Assembly (NCBI GenBank): GCA_024680555.1
Contig: JAILCC010000016.1
Location: 1-64,000 of the forward strand
Length of the DNA: 64,000 nucleotides
Direction: 5' to 3'
Source: a bacterium
GTDB lineage: Bacteria; Cyanobacteriota; Vampirovibrionia; Gastranaerophilales; JAILCC01
This document shows positions 13,809-24,807 of this stretch, piece after piece. Position 1 is the stretch's first letter, and each line of letters begins with the position of its first letter. The notes under the pieces were generated by a model. It saw only the letters and a program-made list of their open reading frames with translations, was not told the origin of the DNA and made no database searches. The translations under genes were made by a program, and so were the position numbers.

Positions 13809-14549
13809 TCAATAGGATTTGTTTATGAGGTTATCGTGTGCAAGACACTCCAAACGGTCATTTATTTCCGGCAAGATATAGCCGTTATCATTGAGTTTAC
13901 GGCATATTGCTTTTTGTAATAAATAATCACAAAAGGCAGGGTTTTTGGGAAGTAATGAACCGTGCAAATATGTTCCGAAAATATTATTATATTGAGCGCC
14001 TTCTTCATGCGAAGTAAGGTTATTTCCATGCCCAACCAAAACTTTTCCAATTGGTTTTGTATTTCCCTGTAAGTATGTTAGTCCGCTATGATTTTCAAAT
14101 CCCACAAGGGTTTTGGGCTCAAGAAAATCGGTTTCTATTGTGACGTTACCGATAGAGCGTTTTTCGCCTGCAATTGTGTATGCGTCAAGCAATCCAATAC
14201 CGGCAAGTTTGCTTCCGTTTTGCTCCTGATAATAGTGCCCCAATAGCTGATATCCTCCGCATATGGCAAGCATTACGGCGCCGTCTTCGGCAATTTTTTG
14301 AAAACCGTCTTTGTTTTTCTGAAGTTCTTCGGAAACTGCAAATTGCTGTTTATCTTGTCCGCCACCGATAAAATATATGTCATATTTGTCAAAATCTATG
14401 TCGTCGCCCATTGAAATTTTGCAAATGTTTACTTTTATGCCTCGCCATTCAAGGCGTTTTTTTAAGGCACAAACATTGCCGAAATCGCCGTAAATATTCA
14501 TCAATTCCGGATACAAGTGTGCAATATTTATCTCGAAATCTTTTTCCAT
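13809..14549 (-). CDS. gatD: GatD-type glutamine amidotransferase (lipid II isoglutaminyl synthase subunit, CobB/CobQ-like)
   Basis: 246 residues from the ATG at 14549. Class I-like amidotransferase: IYFIGGGQDKQQF, nucleophile Cys97 in MLAICGGYQLLG, and His near 191 in GTYLHGSLLPKNP, matching the spacing of characterised GatD. The opening HLYPELMNIYGDFGNV is typical of GatD. With MurT it amidates D-glutamate of peptidoglycan precursors on the inner membrane face. MurT is usually the adjacent gene, but none is in this window. A cobyric-acid-synthase-like role is less likely given the length. Confidence 0.85.
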   Translation of the reverse strand: MEKDFEINIAHLYPELMNIYGDFGNVCALKKRLEWRGIKVNICKISMGDDIDFDKYDIYFIGGGQDKQQFAVSEELQKNKDGFQKIAEDGAVMLAICGGYQLLGHYYQEQNGSKLAGIGLLDAYTIAGEKRSIGNVTIETDFLEPKTLVGFENHSGLTYLQGNTKPIGKVLVGHGNNLTSHEEGAQYNNIFGTYLHGSLLPKNPAFCDYLLQKAICRKLNDNGYILPEINDRLECLAHDNLINKSY

Positions 14550-14634
14550 AATCTCGTCTTTTTGTATGTGTAAATCTGTTATAACATAGAGTATTATATA
14601 AAAAAATGTTCTTAACAATTATGGAGTTAAGTGT

Positions 14635-15195
14635 ATGTTTTTTCAACAAAATATTGATGCAATAGCCTTAAAAAACAAGCCGTTGGCAGATAAGCTTTCC
14701 GAAATTTATTTGGTTGAAGTCGAAGAAAATATTGAAATTTACACTTCTGAAACAGGCGATTATGTCTTTTCTTATGACGGGTTGGTATTGGATGACATGC
14801 TCAATCCTAAAGACTACGAAAAACTAAATTGCGAGGAGAATATCCCATCTGATTTTAATAATTCAGATGTCATTGTTGTATTCGGGCTTGGTACCGGCTA
14901 TTTGCTCGATTTTATTTGCAAAAATTACACTTCAAATATTGTATTTATTGAGCCAAAGCTAGAAATTTTGCGTTATGCAATTGAATTTGTTGATTTTACC
15001 GAAGAATTTTCTGATCCAAGAGTGCATATTGCTGCGAACTTTGAAGAAGCGCTCAAGCAGACCAATGCACTAATGAAAGGCGAAAACTCACGACTTACAG
15101 TAGTTTATCCTGCGGCATACGAACAGCTCGTACCCGAAGACTTGGATACAATTTTATCTAAAATGACAGATTTGGCAATCGATTTGAGTGAATAA
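14635..15195 (+). CDS. Short Maf/DUF115-like N-terminal domain protein
   Basis: 186 residues; GGAG lies about 10 bases before the ATG. It opens FFQQNIDAIALKNKPLADKL and has a Rossmann-like core, DVIVVFGLGTGYLLDFI, then NIVFIEPKLEILRYAIEFVDF. This resembles the N-terminal half of motility accessory factor (Maf)/DUF115 glycosyltransferases, which run to about 600 residues. Here the catalytic half is missing and a stop follows. Either a truncated gene or a stand-alone domain. Convergent with the next small gene, 1 bp apart. Confidence 0.55.
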   Translation: MFFQQNIDAIALKNKPLADKLSEIYLVEVEENIEIYTSETGDYVFSYDGLVLDDMLNPKDYEKLNCEENIPSDFNNSDVIVVFGLGTGYLLDFICKNYTSNIVFIEPKLEILRYAIEFVDFTEEFSDPRVHIAANFEEALKQTNALMKGENSRLTVVYPAAYEQLVPEDLDTILSKMTDLAIDLSE

Positions 15196-15196
15196 A

Positions 15197-15397
15197 TCAG
15201 CCAAATATCTTGGAAATTTGCTTAAATACTGGCATAAAGAGCTCTGAAAGTTCCTTTAAAAAGCCGAATGACTCTGCTACTGTTCTATACTTATTTATCG
15301 GAGTTGTAGAGACTATTCTGCTTGGAGTATATCCGCTTGCGGATGGGAATAAAAAACGTTCAGCCGCTCTATACTGGGTTAACCCTAATACCTTCAT
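15197..15397 (-). CDS. Small hypothetical protein (66 aa)
   Basis: 66 residues, MKVLGLTQYRAAERFLFPS ... STTPINKYRTVAESF, with GACGAGG 8 bases before the ATG. Predicted soluble, with an amphipathic C-terminal helix. No family recognised. The good ribosome binding site and compact fit against the neighbouring stop support it as a gene. Confidence 0.55.
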   Translation of the reverse strand: MKVLGLTQYRAAERFLFPSASGYTPSRIVSTTPINKYRTVAESFGFLKELSELFMPVFKQISKIFG

Positions 15398-15592
15398 GAT
15401 TTTACCTCGTCAATTACTAACTTTCTTTTATAATAAATAAAAAACTCCCAGTTTTTGTTAGCAAGTTTTCATATATTAACTAAAATTATATACTACACAA
15501 AATATATAATATCTATAAGTTATATTCTGTTAAGATATCTTATGTAAAAAATTCAAATTTCTTCATAAGTGGATAAATTTTTTTGTTTGTAG

Positions 15593-16918
<1,326 letters not shown>

Positions 16919-16927
16919 AGGTGATTT

Positions 16928-19051
16928 ATGAAGTCATTAAAGCAATTTATTATAAATGTATTTTCGACCAGAAGTGTAGGGCTATTCCTGTGCGTTGTTA
17001 CGGCGATATTTTTGACGGTTGTTTTATCTAGCCGATACTATTTACACCACAGTATAATCGAAAATAATGTAAGTAAACGTGACGTATTTGCTAATAAAAC
17101 AATCAAAATTGTTGATATTGAAAAAACGCAAAAACTTAAAAACGAATTGTCCAAAAAGGTTATTCCTATTTTCGTTCCTGTACAAGACGATTATATGAAA
17201 GTAAATCTTGACAAAAATATTGAAAAAATCAATTCGGTCAGGGGCGAAAAGATACCTGCCGCACTGAAAAAAGCATCATTAGTTGAATACTTTAACCTAA
17301 CTGCTGATAATGAAACCGACTACAAAAATATCGAGTATATTGTGAATCTCTCTGATTCTTACTATACAAAGCTCGAAAATGCCACAAAAGACACTCTTTA
17401 TGCGATATTAGACAGAGGTATAAGCGAAAATGAAATTCAAGAAAATTTATATTCGCTTGTAAAAGAAAATTCTTCAAAATATCTTTCTTCGGCAGACTAT
17501 AACGTTATCCTTTTCTTGATTAAAGGTGTTATTGCGCCAAATATTGTGGTAGATGAAGATGCAACAGAGATTTCTCGTAAAAACGCTTTAAGTGCTGTTA
17601 AACCTGTAGAAGTAACATTTAAGGCGGGAAGTAAAATTGTTTCTGCTGGGCAGCCAGTTTCAAAAGTTCAAAAAGATGCCCTAAAACAATGCGGATACAA
17701 TGTTATTCAGCTTAATGCAAGCGGCATTATGGGAATATTTATTCTTGTGGCTTTGGCAATATTTTCTTGCGCATATTACATTGAAAAATATGAGAAAAAG
17801 TTCAAGAGAAAAGCTCATTATGCCTTGATATCACTTTTAATGTCAGTGTTAGCGCTATTGTCTATAGCACTTCCTCCATATGATTTTTATGTCTTATTTT
17901 TGCCTGTAGCAGCCTTTACAATGCTGATATCTATATTTTTAAACACTACAACGGCAATTATTGCAACATTATCACTTCTTTGTGCAATATCACTGGCGCT
18001 TCAAGTGGAAATTCTTGTTCTTGTAACGTTTATTTTTGGTGCGTTTGCAACCGTATTTTCTATGGAATCAATTAGATTTAATAACAGACTGGAATTGACA
18101 AAAGTCGGCTTGATAACAAGCGGAATTTACGTCGTTTCTTTGACCGGCGCATTCTTTTTAGATTATAACCTTGATGAATTAAACTTTTTAACATATTGGA
18201 AAAACTTGATTGCGGTTATTGTTAACGGATTTGCTAGCTCAATAATAGCATCAGGCGTACTTCCTCTCTTAGAGTCGATGTTTAAAATTTCAACGCCATA
18301 CGGCTTGTTGGAACTTGCCAATACTAATCATCCCTTATTACAAAAGCTTCAGGAAAAAGCGCCTGGAACTCACCACCACTCACAAATGGTTGCAATTCTT
18401 GCGGAAGCTGCCGCAGAAGCTATAGGTGCAAATCCGATATTGACGAGAATTGGTGCTTTGTATCACGATGTAGGTAAGATAAACAGACCGTTATTTTTTG
18501 TTGAAAATCAGTCATACTACGGCATTGATAATCCACACGACCAATTTAGTCCAAAATTCAGTAAAATGGTTATTACAACCCACCCAAGAGATGGCGTCGA
18601 AAAGGCAAAAGAGTACAACATTTCTCCTGCAATATATCCGTTTATTTTAGAACACCACGGCGACAGTATTGCGTCATATTTTTATAATGAGGCAATAAAG
18701 CAAGAGGGGGCTGAAAATGTTAGTGAAGATGAATACCGCTACAATGCGCCAAAGCCTTCATCTAAGGAATCAGCAATAATTATGTTGGCAGACAGTGTTG
18801 AATCGGCGGTTCGTTCGTTGAAAAACCCGACGTACGAGGAAATTGATGCCAAAATTAATGCAATTATAAAGGCAAAATTGTTGGACGGTCAGCTATCCGA
18901 TTCACCTGTAACCCTAAAAGACCTAAAAACAATAGCAGCAACATTTAATAGGGTATTAAAAGGTATGCACCATCAAAGAATTAAATACCATGAAGATATG
19001 GAAAATATTCATAATGCATCAACTAACGAGGTAAATCGTGATGAAAACTAG
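16928..19051 (+). CDS. 7TM-HD family protein, PgpH/YqfF-type cyclic-di-AMP phosphodiesterase
   Basis: 707 residues, AAAGG upstream. One N-terminal membrane segment (~residues 18-38), an extracytoplasmic 7TMR-HDED domain (~40-270), about seven membrane segments (~275-450), then a cytoplasmic HD domain with HHHSQMVAILAEAA and GALYHDVGKINRP; further His in FILEHHGD. Studied homologues (PgpH) hydrolyse c-di-AMP. The order HD protein - ybeY - dgkA is the classic arrangement. The next gene overlaps its stop codon. Confidence 0.93.
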   Translation: MKSLKQFIINVFSTRSVGLFLCVVTAIFLTVVLSSRYYLHHSIIENNVSKRDVFANKTIKIVDIEKTQKLKNELSKKVIPIFVPVQDDYMKVNLDKNIEKINSVRGEKIPAALKKASLVEYFNLTADNETDYKNIEYIVNLSDSYYTKLENATKDTLYAILDRGISENEIQENLYSLVKENSSKYLSSADYNVILFLIKGVIAPNIVVDEDATEISRKNALSAVKPVEVTFKAGSKIVSAGQPVSKVQKDALKQCGYNVIQLNASGIMGIFILVALAIFSCAYYIEKYEKKFKRKAHYALISLLMSVLALLSIALPPYDFYVLFLPVAAFTMLISIFLNTTTAIIATLSLLCAISLALQVEILVLVTFIFGAFATVFSMESIRFNNRLELTKVGLITSGIYVVSLTGAFFLDYNLDELNFLTYWKNLIAVIVNGFASSIIASGVLPLLESMFKISTPYGLLELANTNHPLLQKLQEKAPGTHHHSQMVAILAEAAAEAIGANPILTRIGALYHDVGKINRPLFFVENQSYYGIDNPHDQFSPKFSKMVITTHPRDGVEKAKEYNISPAIYPFILEHHGDSIASYFYNEAIKQEGAENVSEDEYRYNAPKPSSKESAIIMLADSVESAVRSLKNPTYEEIDAKINAIIKAKLLDGQLSDSPVTLKDLKTIAATFNRVLKGMHHQRIKYHEDMENIHNASTNEVNRDEN

Positions 19052-19532
19052 CATAGAATGTGAAAGTTTGTACGAAAAAGAGCTTCCGATTTCTCTTGAC
19101 AGAATTAATGATATTTCTGCACAGTTGTTGTCTTATGTTCTTGAAAATCGCTTTGTTGATGGTTTTTCTGAGAAAAACGACTATTCGTTTGATATATTAT
19201 TGTGTGACAATAACTTTATTAAAAATATAAATCGTGATTACAGAAAAATTGACGCTCCGACCGATGTTATCACATTTGCATTGTACTCGGACAGTGAAGA
19301 AAAATTAATTATGGACAATACGATAAATCTCGGACAAATAATTATTTCCATTGATAAAACTTATATTCAGGCGCAAGAAAATTCTGTTTCCGCAGAATTT
19401 GAGTTTCTGAATTTGTTATCGCACGGTATTCTTCATCTGCTTGGGTTTGACCATCCGGACGAGGAACGCTTAGAAAGTATGTTAGAATTACAAAATAAAA
19501 TGATTGAGAGTGTTGATTATGTCAAAATATAA
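19041..19532 (+). CDS. ybeY: Endoribonuclease YbeY (rRNA maturation factor)
   Basis: 163 residues from the ATG at 19041 (a GTG one codon earlier is equally spaced from the GAGG). The signature HGILHLLGFDH (H-x3-H-x5-H) binds the catalytic zinc, preceded by PTDVITFAL. It acts in 16S rRNA 3'-end maturation and ribosome quality control. It overlaps the HD-domain gene at its start and dgkA at its end, so the three are translationally coupled. Confidence 0.96.
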   Translation: MKTSIECESLYEKELPISLDRINDISAQLLSYVLENRFVDGFSEKNDYSFDILLCDNNFIKNINRDYRKIDAPTDVITFALYSDSEEKLIMDNTINLGQIIISIDKTYIQAQENSVSAEFEFLNLLSHGILHLLGFDHPDEERLESMLELQNKMIESVDYVKI

Positions 19533-19908
19533 AGCCAGTGGTGTTTTTGAAAGTATGGGGTTTGCTCTTAACGGGATATTAGTTACTCTAAAATCTCAAT
19601 TGAATTTCCGTGTTGAAGTTTTGATAGCTTTTATGGGGTTTTGGCTTGCTTTGTATTTGAGATTTACTTATGTTGAACTTGCAATATTTGTGTTTACCGT
19701 AGCATTGATGTTATTTGCAGAAATGATGAACACGGTTATTGAGTTTGTAATTGATGCGTATTTTGGCAATAAATATTCGGTTTTAGCAAAAATGGGCAAA
19801 GATATTTGCGCAGGAGCTGTTTATTTGACATCATTTTTATCTGTAATAATAGGCTTTTTGCTCTTTGCTCCCAAGATATATTCAATATTAGTATTTAAAT
19901 TTCGATGA
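19519..19908 (+). CDS. dgkA: Diacylglycerol kinase / undecaprenol kinase
   Basis: 129 residues from the ATG at 19519, overlapping the end of ybeY by 14 bp. Three membrane helices. Family signature LMLFAEMMNTVIEFVID carries the conserved Glu and Asn of the active site; GFALNGILVTLKSQLNFRVE is the N-terminal amphipathic part. It phosphorylates a lipid alcohol (diacylglycerol or undecaprenol) at the inner membrane. In this ybeY context the undecaprenol type is likely. Confidence 0.93.
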   Translation: MSKYKASGVFESMGFALNGILVTLKSQLNFRVEVLIAFMGFWLALYLRFTYVELAIFVFTVALMLFAEMMNTVIEFVIDAYFGNKYSVLAKMGKDICAGAVYLTSFLSVIIGFLLFAPKIYSILVFKFR

Positions 19909-19916
19909 GGTAATAA

Positions 19917-20630
19917 ATGGTAAAATTAGGTGTAAACATTGATCATATAGCAACAATAAGGAATGCAAGGGGCGGAATTGAGCCAAATCCCATTGTAGCC
20001 GCAGGAATATGTGAAATTGCAGGCTGTGATTCAATAACAGTTCATCTTCGTGAGGACAGAAGACATATAAAAGATGAGGATGTAAGGACGCTGAGAAAAA
20101 CCCTTACAACAAGAATGAATTTAGAAATGGCTGCAACGGAAGAAATATTGGGAATTGCTCTTGATGTAAAGCCACATAGCTGCTGCCTTGTTCCGGAAAG
20201 AAGGCAAGAACTTACCACCGAGGGGGGGCTTGATGTAGCCGGCAATCTGCCGTATTTAAAAGATTATATAGCAAAATTAAATGATGGCGGCATCATTGTC
20301 AGCCTGTTTATTGCTCCGGATGAAAAGCAGGTTAATGCAGCTTCAAAAGCGGGTGCTCAATATATTGAACTTCATACAGGACAGTATGCGAACGATTTTA
20401 ACACCCCGAATGAAGACCTTGCATTCAACAATCTCAAACAAGCATATTTGCAGGCAAAAGAGCTTGGTTTGCAAGTAAATGCAGGGCACGGTATAAATTA
20501 TCACAATGTAACAAAATTGCTTGCAATTAAAGAGTTTGATGAGTTAAATATCGGACACAGTATTATATCAAAAGCAGTATTTACTGGGCTTGAAAATGCC
20601 GTAAGAGAAATGAAAGAGCTTATTAGTTAA
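19917..20630 (+). CDS. pdxJ: Pyridoxine 5'-phosphate synthase
   Basis: 237 residues; GAGGTAATAA precedes the ATG. A TIM barrel with clear PdxJ motifs: [48 protein letters not shown] and [12 protein letters not shown]. It condenses 1-deoxy-D-xylulose 5-phosphate with 3-amino-2-oxopropyl phosphate to make pyridoxine 5'-phosphate. Its substrate links it to the Dxs-like gene at 34380. It continues the serS run 8 bp after dgkA. Confidence 0.98.
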   Translation: MVKLGVNIDHIATIRNARGGIEPNPIVAAGICEIAGCDSITVHLREDRRHIKDEDVRTLRKTLTTRMNLEMAATEEILGIALDVKPHSCCLVPERRQELTTEGGLDVAGNLPYLKDYIAKLNDGGIIVSLFIAPDEKQVNAASKAGAQYIELHTGQYANDFNTPNEDLAFNNLKQAYLQAKELGLQVNAGHGINYHNVTKLLAIKEFDELNIGHSIISKAVFTGLENAVREMKELIS

Positions 20631-20650
20631 ATTATATAAGGAGTAAAATT

Positions 20651-21379
20651 ATGTATCAAAAATTAAAAGATTTCCAATTTACTATTGTGGCAATTATTGT
20701 AGGACTTGCTATTTTAATAGCTACATCAGTTGCAGTTTGTGCATTAAACAAAGACGGAATTGCCGTTACGGGTTCGGCTTTTAAAATTGTAAAATCCGAC
20801 ACTGCGGTTTTGAGAATGGAATTAAGGGCAACAAATCCGAGCAAATCTGTTGCATATAATAAAATCAAATCTCAAATTCCTACCGTAAAAGAATTTTTAA
20901 CTAAAAACGGTATAAAAGAAAATGAAATAACGGTTTTGCCTGCAAGTACATACAATCAATACAAAACAAACCCAATAAACGGCTATTCTACAAATATCGT
21001 CGAAAACTATGTATATGAGCAGATTTTACAAATTAAAACAAATGACGTCGATAAGATTAAAGAGCTTTCTGTATCAGCACAAGAGCTTTTAGATAACGGT
21101 ATTGATATTAATATCTATTCTCCCGAATATTTATATTCAAAACTCGGCGAAATTAAGGTTGAGCTATTGAAAAAAGCAAGTGAAGATGCAAAAGAACGTG
21201 CAAAAGGTATGCTTAGTGCAACAGGTAACTGCGTAGGTAAAATCAGTTCCGTTAAAATGGGTGTATTCCAAATTACACCTGTTGACTCAACTGACGTAAG
21301 TGATTCAGGTTATAGCGATACAACAGCTATTGAAAAGAAAGTTACTGCTGTAGCAAACGTAACGTTTAAAATTAAATAA
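20651..21379 (+). CDS. SIMPL-domain (DUF541) exported protein
   Basis: 242 residues. A single N-terminal membrane segment (~11-33) anchors it or acts as signal. The SIMPL domain begins IAVTGSAFKIVKSDTAVLRM and contains KSQIPTVKEFLTKNGIKENE and a terminal VTAVANVTFKIK strand. SIMPL proteins form periplasmic oligomers or sit in the envelope; their role is not settled. Same strand and tight spacing suggest cotranscription with pdxJ and purA. Confidence 0.85.
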   Translation: MYQKLKDFQFTIVAIIVGLAILIATSVAVCALNKDGIAVTGSAFKIVKSDTAVLRMELRATNPSKSVAYNKIKSQIPTVKEFLTKNGIKENEITVLPASTYNQYKTNPINGYSTNIVENYVYEQILQIKTNDVDKIKELSVSAQELLDNGIDINIYSPEYLYSKLGEIKVELLKKASEDAKERAKGMLSATGNCVGKISSVKMGVFQITPVDSTDVSDSGYSDTTAIEKKVTAVANVTFKIK

Positions 21380-21389
21380 GGAATAAATG

Positions 21390-22670
21390 ATGAAAAATAC
21401 GGTTGTGGTAGGCGCACAATGGGGCGACGAAGGAAAAGCAAAAATAACTGACCTTTTGGCAGGTGAAGCAGATATAATTATTCGTTATCAAGGCGGGTGC
21501 AACGCAGGTCATACCGTTGTTGTTGACGGTGAAACTTATAAATTCCACCTTATCCCATCAGGCATATTATATGATGGAAAAACTTGCGTTATTGGTGCCG
21601 GAACAGTTATTAACCCCGTTGTTCTTGAAGAAGAACTTGAAGATTTAAAAAAGCGTGGTGTATCAACAAAAAATCTAAAAATCTGCCAGCTTGCGCACAT
21701 TACAATGCCTTATCATATTGATTTGGATGGTGCTGACGAACTATTGCTCGGCAATAACAAAATAGGCACTACAAAGCGTGGCATAGGTCCTACCTACACC
21801 GACAAAATGGCTCGCTTGGGCTTCAGAATAGAAGATTTGTACGACGAAGAACTCTTGCTTTCCAAAATCGAGCGTGCGCTTCCTATAAAAAATGCACAAC
21901 TCGAAAAAATTTATGGTCTAAAACCCTATTCTAAAGAACAAATATTGGAATTTTGCCATTATTACAGAGATTATTTAAAACCCTATGTCGATATGGATTT
22001 ACTTCCGTTTTTGGAAAAATCTCGCAAAGCCGGTAAAAAAATCTTGTTTGAGGGGGCTCAAGGGGTTATGCTCGACATAGATTTTGGTACATATCCTTAT
22101 GTTACTTCATCTAACCCTATAGGCGGCGGTGCTGTTACCGGAACTGCCCTTGGTATAAATTCGGTGGACGAGGTTATTGGTGTATTTAAAGCCTATATAA
22201 CCAGAGTAGGGGAAGGTCCGTTTATGACAGAATTGTTAGATGATGAGGGCGAAAAAATCCAAAGCATAGGGAAAGAATTTGGAGTAACAACCGGCAGAAA
22301 GCGTCGTTGCGGTTGGTTTGATTTACCTATTGCAAAATACAGCGCACAAGTCAGCGGTCTGACTGGTATTGCTCTAACAAAACTAGATGTATTTGACAGC
22401 TTTGATAAAATTAAGCTCTGCGTTGCATACAAGGATAAACGAGACGGACACATATATGACAACTATCCTACAAATATAAACCTGCACAAATATCTTGAGC
22501 CTGTTTACAGAGTATTTGACGGGTGGAAAACTGATATTTCAAAGGCTAAGTCATATAATGACCTTCCCGAAAACGCTAAGATTTATTTAAAAGAAATTGA
22601 AAAACTTACGGATGTTCCCATAAAAATAATCAGCGTCGGACCGGACAGAGAGCAGACAATATTCATTTAA
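21390..22670 (+). CDS. purA: Adenylosuccinate synthetase
   Basis: 426 residues (an adjacent ATG one codon earlier is possible). GTP-binding P-loop QWGDEGKAKITDLL, where the usual GKGK is GKAK; GTTKRGIGPTYTDKMAR; TRVGEGPFMTEL; and FGVTTGRKRRCGWFD. It joins IMP and aspartate with GTP to give adenylosuccinate in AMP synthesis. Last clear member of the serS run. Confidence 0.98.
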   Translation: MKNTVVVGAQWGDEGKAKITDLLAGEADIIIRYQGGCNAGHTVVVDGETYKFHLIPSGILYDGKTCVIGAGTVINPVVLEEELEDLKKRGVSTKNLKICQLAHITMPYHIDLDGADELLLGNNKIGTTKRGIGPTYTDKMARLGFRIEDLYDEELLLSKIERALPIKNAQLEKIYGLKPYSKEQILEFCHYYRDYLKPYVDMDLLPFLEKSRKAGKKILFEGAQGVMLDIDFGTYPYVTSSNPIGGGAVTGTALGINSVDEVIGVFKAYITRVGEGPFMTELLDDEGEKIQSIGKEFGVTTGRKRRCGWFDLPIAKYSAQVSGLTGIALTKLDVFDSFDKIKLCVAYKDKRDGHIYDNYPTNINLHKYLEPVYRVFDGWKTDISKAKSYNDLPENAKIYLKEIEKLTDVPIKIISVGPDREQTIFI

Positions 22671-22745
22671 AATCAACTTATTATATGACATGGTTTTCTT
22701 TTACATGTTGTATCATATATTTGTAGCTACTATGGGTATATAATT

Positions 22746-23276
22746 TTGACTGGCAAAAACGGCAAAAACAACATATTTAACAGCGTTTCGACATTTGGGG
22801 AAAGGCTGCTTTCCTCTCAAAAAAAGAACGACCTGTTTGTGTCTAAGCCTGCTCAACAAAAGCAAAAGATGATAAACGACTTTGATTCTTCGCTTATTCT
22901 GGAAAACATCGAGAAGAGTGTAAAAAATAAAGCCGTTAAAATTAACCTGAAAATTACTACGTTGGAAAAGAATTTGACACGCATTAATGATGAGTACGAA
23001 CTATTGAAGCTGCTGAATTTGGAAAAGGACATTCAAAGAAGGGATGAGTTGAAAAAGTTCAAAGACTATTTGGAAAGTGAGATTTCCAAATTAAAAATCG
23101 AGCGCAAAAAATTTGGTATTTGGTATTTTCTATCCGGATTTTTTGCAGACAAGGTTGACTATGAGGCTATCAAAGCAAGTCTCGGCGCACTAAAAGAAGA
23201 AATTAAAAAATATGACAAGGCTGCTATTTCATTTATAAAATCCAAAAATCCGGACTTGCTGCCCTTTAAATGGTGA
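22746..23276 (+). CDS. Coiled-coil protein, unknown
   Basis: 176 residues from a TTG with only a weak GGGT upstream; an ATG at about codon 38 is an alternative start. Long heptad stretch (KINLKITTLEKNLTRINDEY, ELKKFKDYLESEISKLKIER) interrupted by one hydrophobic segment, FGIWYFLSGFFADKV. No signal peptide. It is separated by 4 bp from the MnmC-like gene, so the two are likely cotranscribed. Family not recognised. Confidence 0.6.
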   Translation: MTGKNGKNNIFNSVSTFGERLLSSQKKNDLFVSKPAQQKQKMINDFDSSLILENIEKSVKNKAVKINLKITTLEKNLTRINDEYELLKLLNLEKDIQRRDELKKFKDYLESEISKLKIERKKFGIWYFLSGFFADKVDYEAIKASLGALKEEIKKYDKAAISFIKSKNPDLLPFKW

Positions 23277-23280
23277 TAAA

Positions 23281-24108
23281 ATGAATTTTACGTACAGGGA
23301 AAATGCTACAGGGGGATTTGAGGTTTATAATGATGAAATAGGCGATATCTATTTCAGTAATGTGGGGGCGCATAAGGAGGCGCTCGAAAAATTTGCAGTT
23401 CCGTCGCTTCCTGTTTTAAAAAACAAAAAAGAGCTAAAAATTTTGGATGTTTGTTACGGAATGGGATATAACTCAAAAACTTTTGTTGATTATATTTTGA
23501 AAAATAATATTGATAATAAATGTGATATTGATGCAATTGAGATTGACAAAAATATTTTGGCACTCGGATTATTTATTTTTGATGAAAATATAAATAAAGA
23601 TATTCATCTCTTTTTTGGCAAGAAAATTTTAGAGCTCGTAAATTTGGAAAAAAATATCGAAAATATTTCAGGAGAAAATTGGATAAAAAATATTTTCGAT
23701 AAAAACAAGGGCATTTTTAAGAGTTTTTGCGAAAAAAGTGAGGTAGATTTATATCAAACATGTGAAATATCGAGCTTTTTACATAATATATATTATCAGA
23801 ACCAGTTAAATTTTGAAAAAATAATAAAACTTGATTTAAAATTGGGTGATTTGAGAAAAATTCTTCCAAATTTGGATGTCGGATATGATTTGATATTCCA
23901 TGACGCATTTTCTATATTAAAACAACCGGAACTTTGGGAAAAAGATATACTTGAATATTACTTCAACATATTAAACCCTAACGGCAGACTCTTAACATAT
24001 TCAAACTCAAGAGTTTTAAGAAGAAGATTGGCTGAAATCGGTTTTGATGTGGAAATAAATTATACTGAAAATGAAAAACAAAACGGAACTGTTGCAATAA
24101 AAACTTAA
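23281..24108 (+). CDS. MnmC-type SAM-dependent methyltransferase (DUF752-like)
   Basis: 275 residues. The SAM-binding motif ILDVCYGMGYNSKTFVDY is followed by CDIDAIEIDKNI (acidic ribose contact). FHDAFSILKQPELWEKDIL is the signature of the MnmC methyltransferase domain (D-A-F-x-P ... P-E-L-W), then NPNGRLLTYSNSRVLRRRL. The known enzyme finishes mnm5(s2)U34 of tRNA. Here only the methyltransferase domain is present, without the FAD oxidase half, as in many bacteria outside the proteobacteria. Confidence 0.85.
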   Translation: MNFTYRENATGGFEVYNDEIGDIYFSNVGAHKEALEKFAVPSLPVLKNKKELKILDVCYGMGYNSKTFVDYILKNNIDNKCDIDAIEIDKNILALGLFIFDENINKDIHLFFGKKILELVNLEKNIENISGENWIKNIFDKNKGIFKSFCEKSEVDLYQTCEISSFLHNIYYQNQLNFEKIIKLDLKLGDLRKILPNLDVGYDLIFHDAFSILKQPELWEKDILEYYFNILNPNGRLLTYSNSRVLRRRLAEIGFDVEINYTENEKQNGTVAIKT

Positions 24109-24160
24109 CAAAGTGAAAAACAAAAATTTTTCTGTTAAAATAAAAGAAAACGGAGAGAAT

Positions 24161-24712
24161 ATGCTGGAAGGTAAACTTATAGTAATATCAGGTCCATCAG
24201 GAGTCGGAAAAGGCACAATTGTGCGCAAATTACTTGCGCATGATGAAAACTTTTGCCTTTCTATTTCTGCTACAACAAGAAAAAAACGCCTTGGAGAGGT
24301 TGCAGGCAAGGACTATTACTTTTTTACAAAGGCTCAATTTGAAGAGTTTATAGAAGAAAATAAATTTGCCGAATATGCAAAATATGCCGGTCATTATTAC
24401 GGAACATTATGCTCAACCATAAACAGAGAGCTGATTAAGGGCAAGTATTTGTTGTTGGAAATTGATGTACAAGGCGCATTTCAAATTAAAGAAAAATATC
24501 CTGATGCAAAATTGATATTTGTTTTGCCGCCCAATTTGTCCGAATTAAAAAATCGTTTGACAGACAGAAATACGGAAACCCCTGAAGCCATAAAGAAAAG
24601 GCTTTCTCAAGTTGACAGAGAGATTTCTTGCGCAAAATATTTTGACACCAAAGTTGTAAATGACGATGTCGAACTTGCAACCTTAGCAGTTTTGGAAGCA
24701 ATCTATTCGTAA
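24161..24712 (+). CDS. gmk: Guanylate kinase
   Basis: 183 residues from the ATG at 24161, chosen for GGAGAG just upstream; an earlier in-frame GTG adds an unrelated 16-residue tail. P-loop VISGPSGVGKGTIVRKL; GMP-binding SISATTRKKRLGEVAGKDYY; EIDVQGAFQIK; lid and C-terminal QVDREISCAKYFD. It phosphorylates GMP to GDP. It is the last gene before a 1 kb region with decayed genes and tRNA-Val. Confidence 0.97.
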   Translation: MLEGKLIVISGPSGVGKGTIVRKLLAHDENFCLSISATTRKKRLGEVAGKDYYFFTKAQFEEFIEENKFAEYAKYAGHYYGTLCSTINRELIKGKYLLLEIDVQGAFQIKEKYPDAKLIFVLPPNLSELKNRLTDRNTETPEAIKKRLSQVDREISCAKYFDTKVVNDDVELATLAVLEAIYS

Positions 24713-24807
24713 TTTTTACGGAATAACATTATAAAACATATTTATTATTTATAACTAATAGTATTGTTCCTTAAAGAAATCTTATGTAAACTGAAGCAAA
24801 AAAACAC

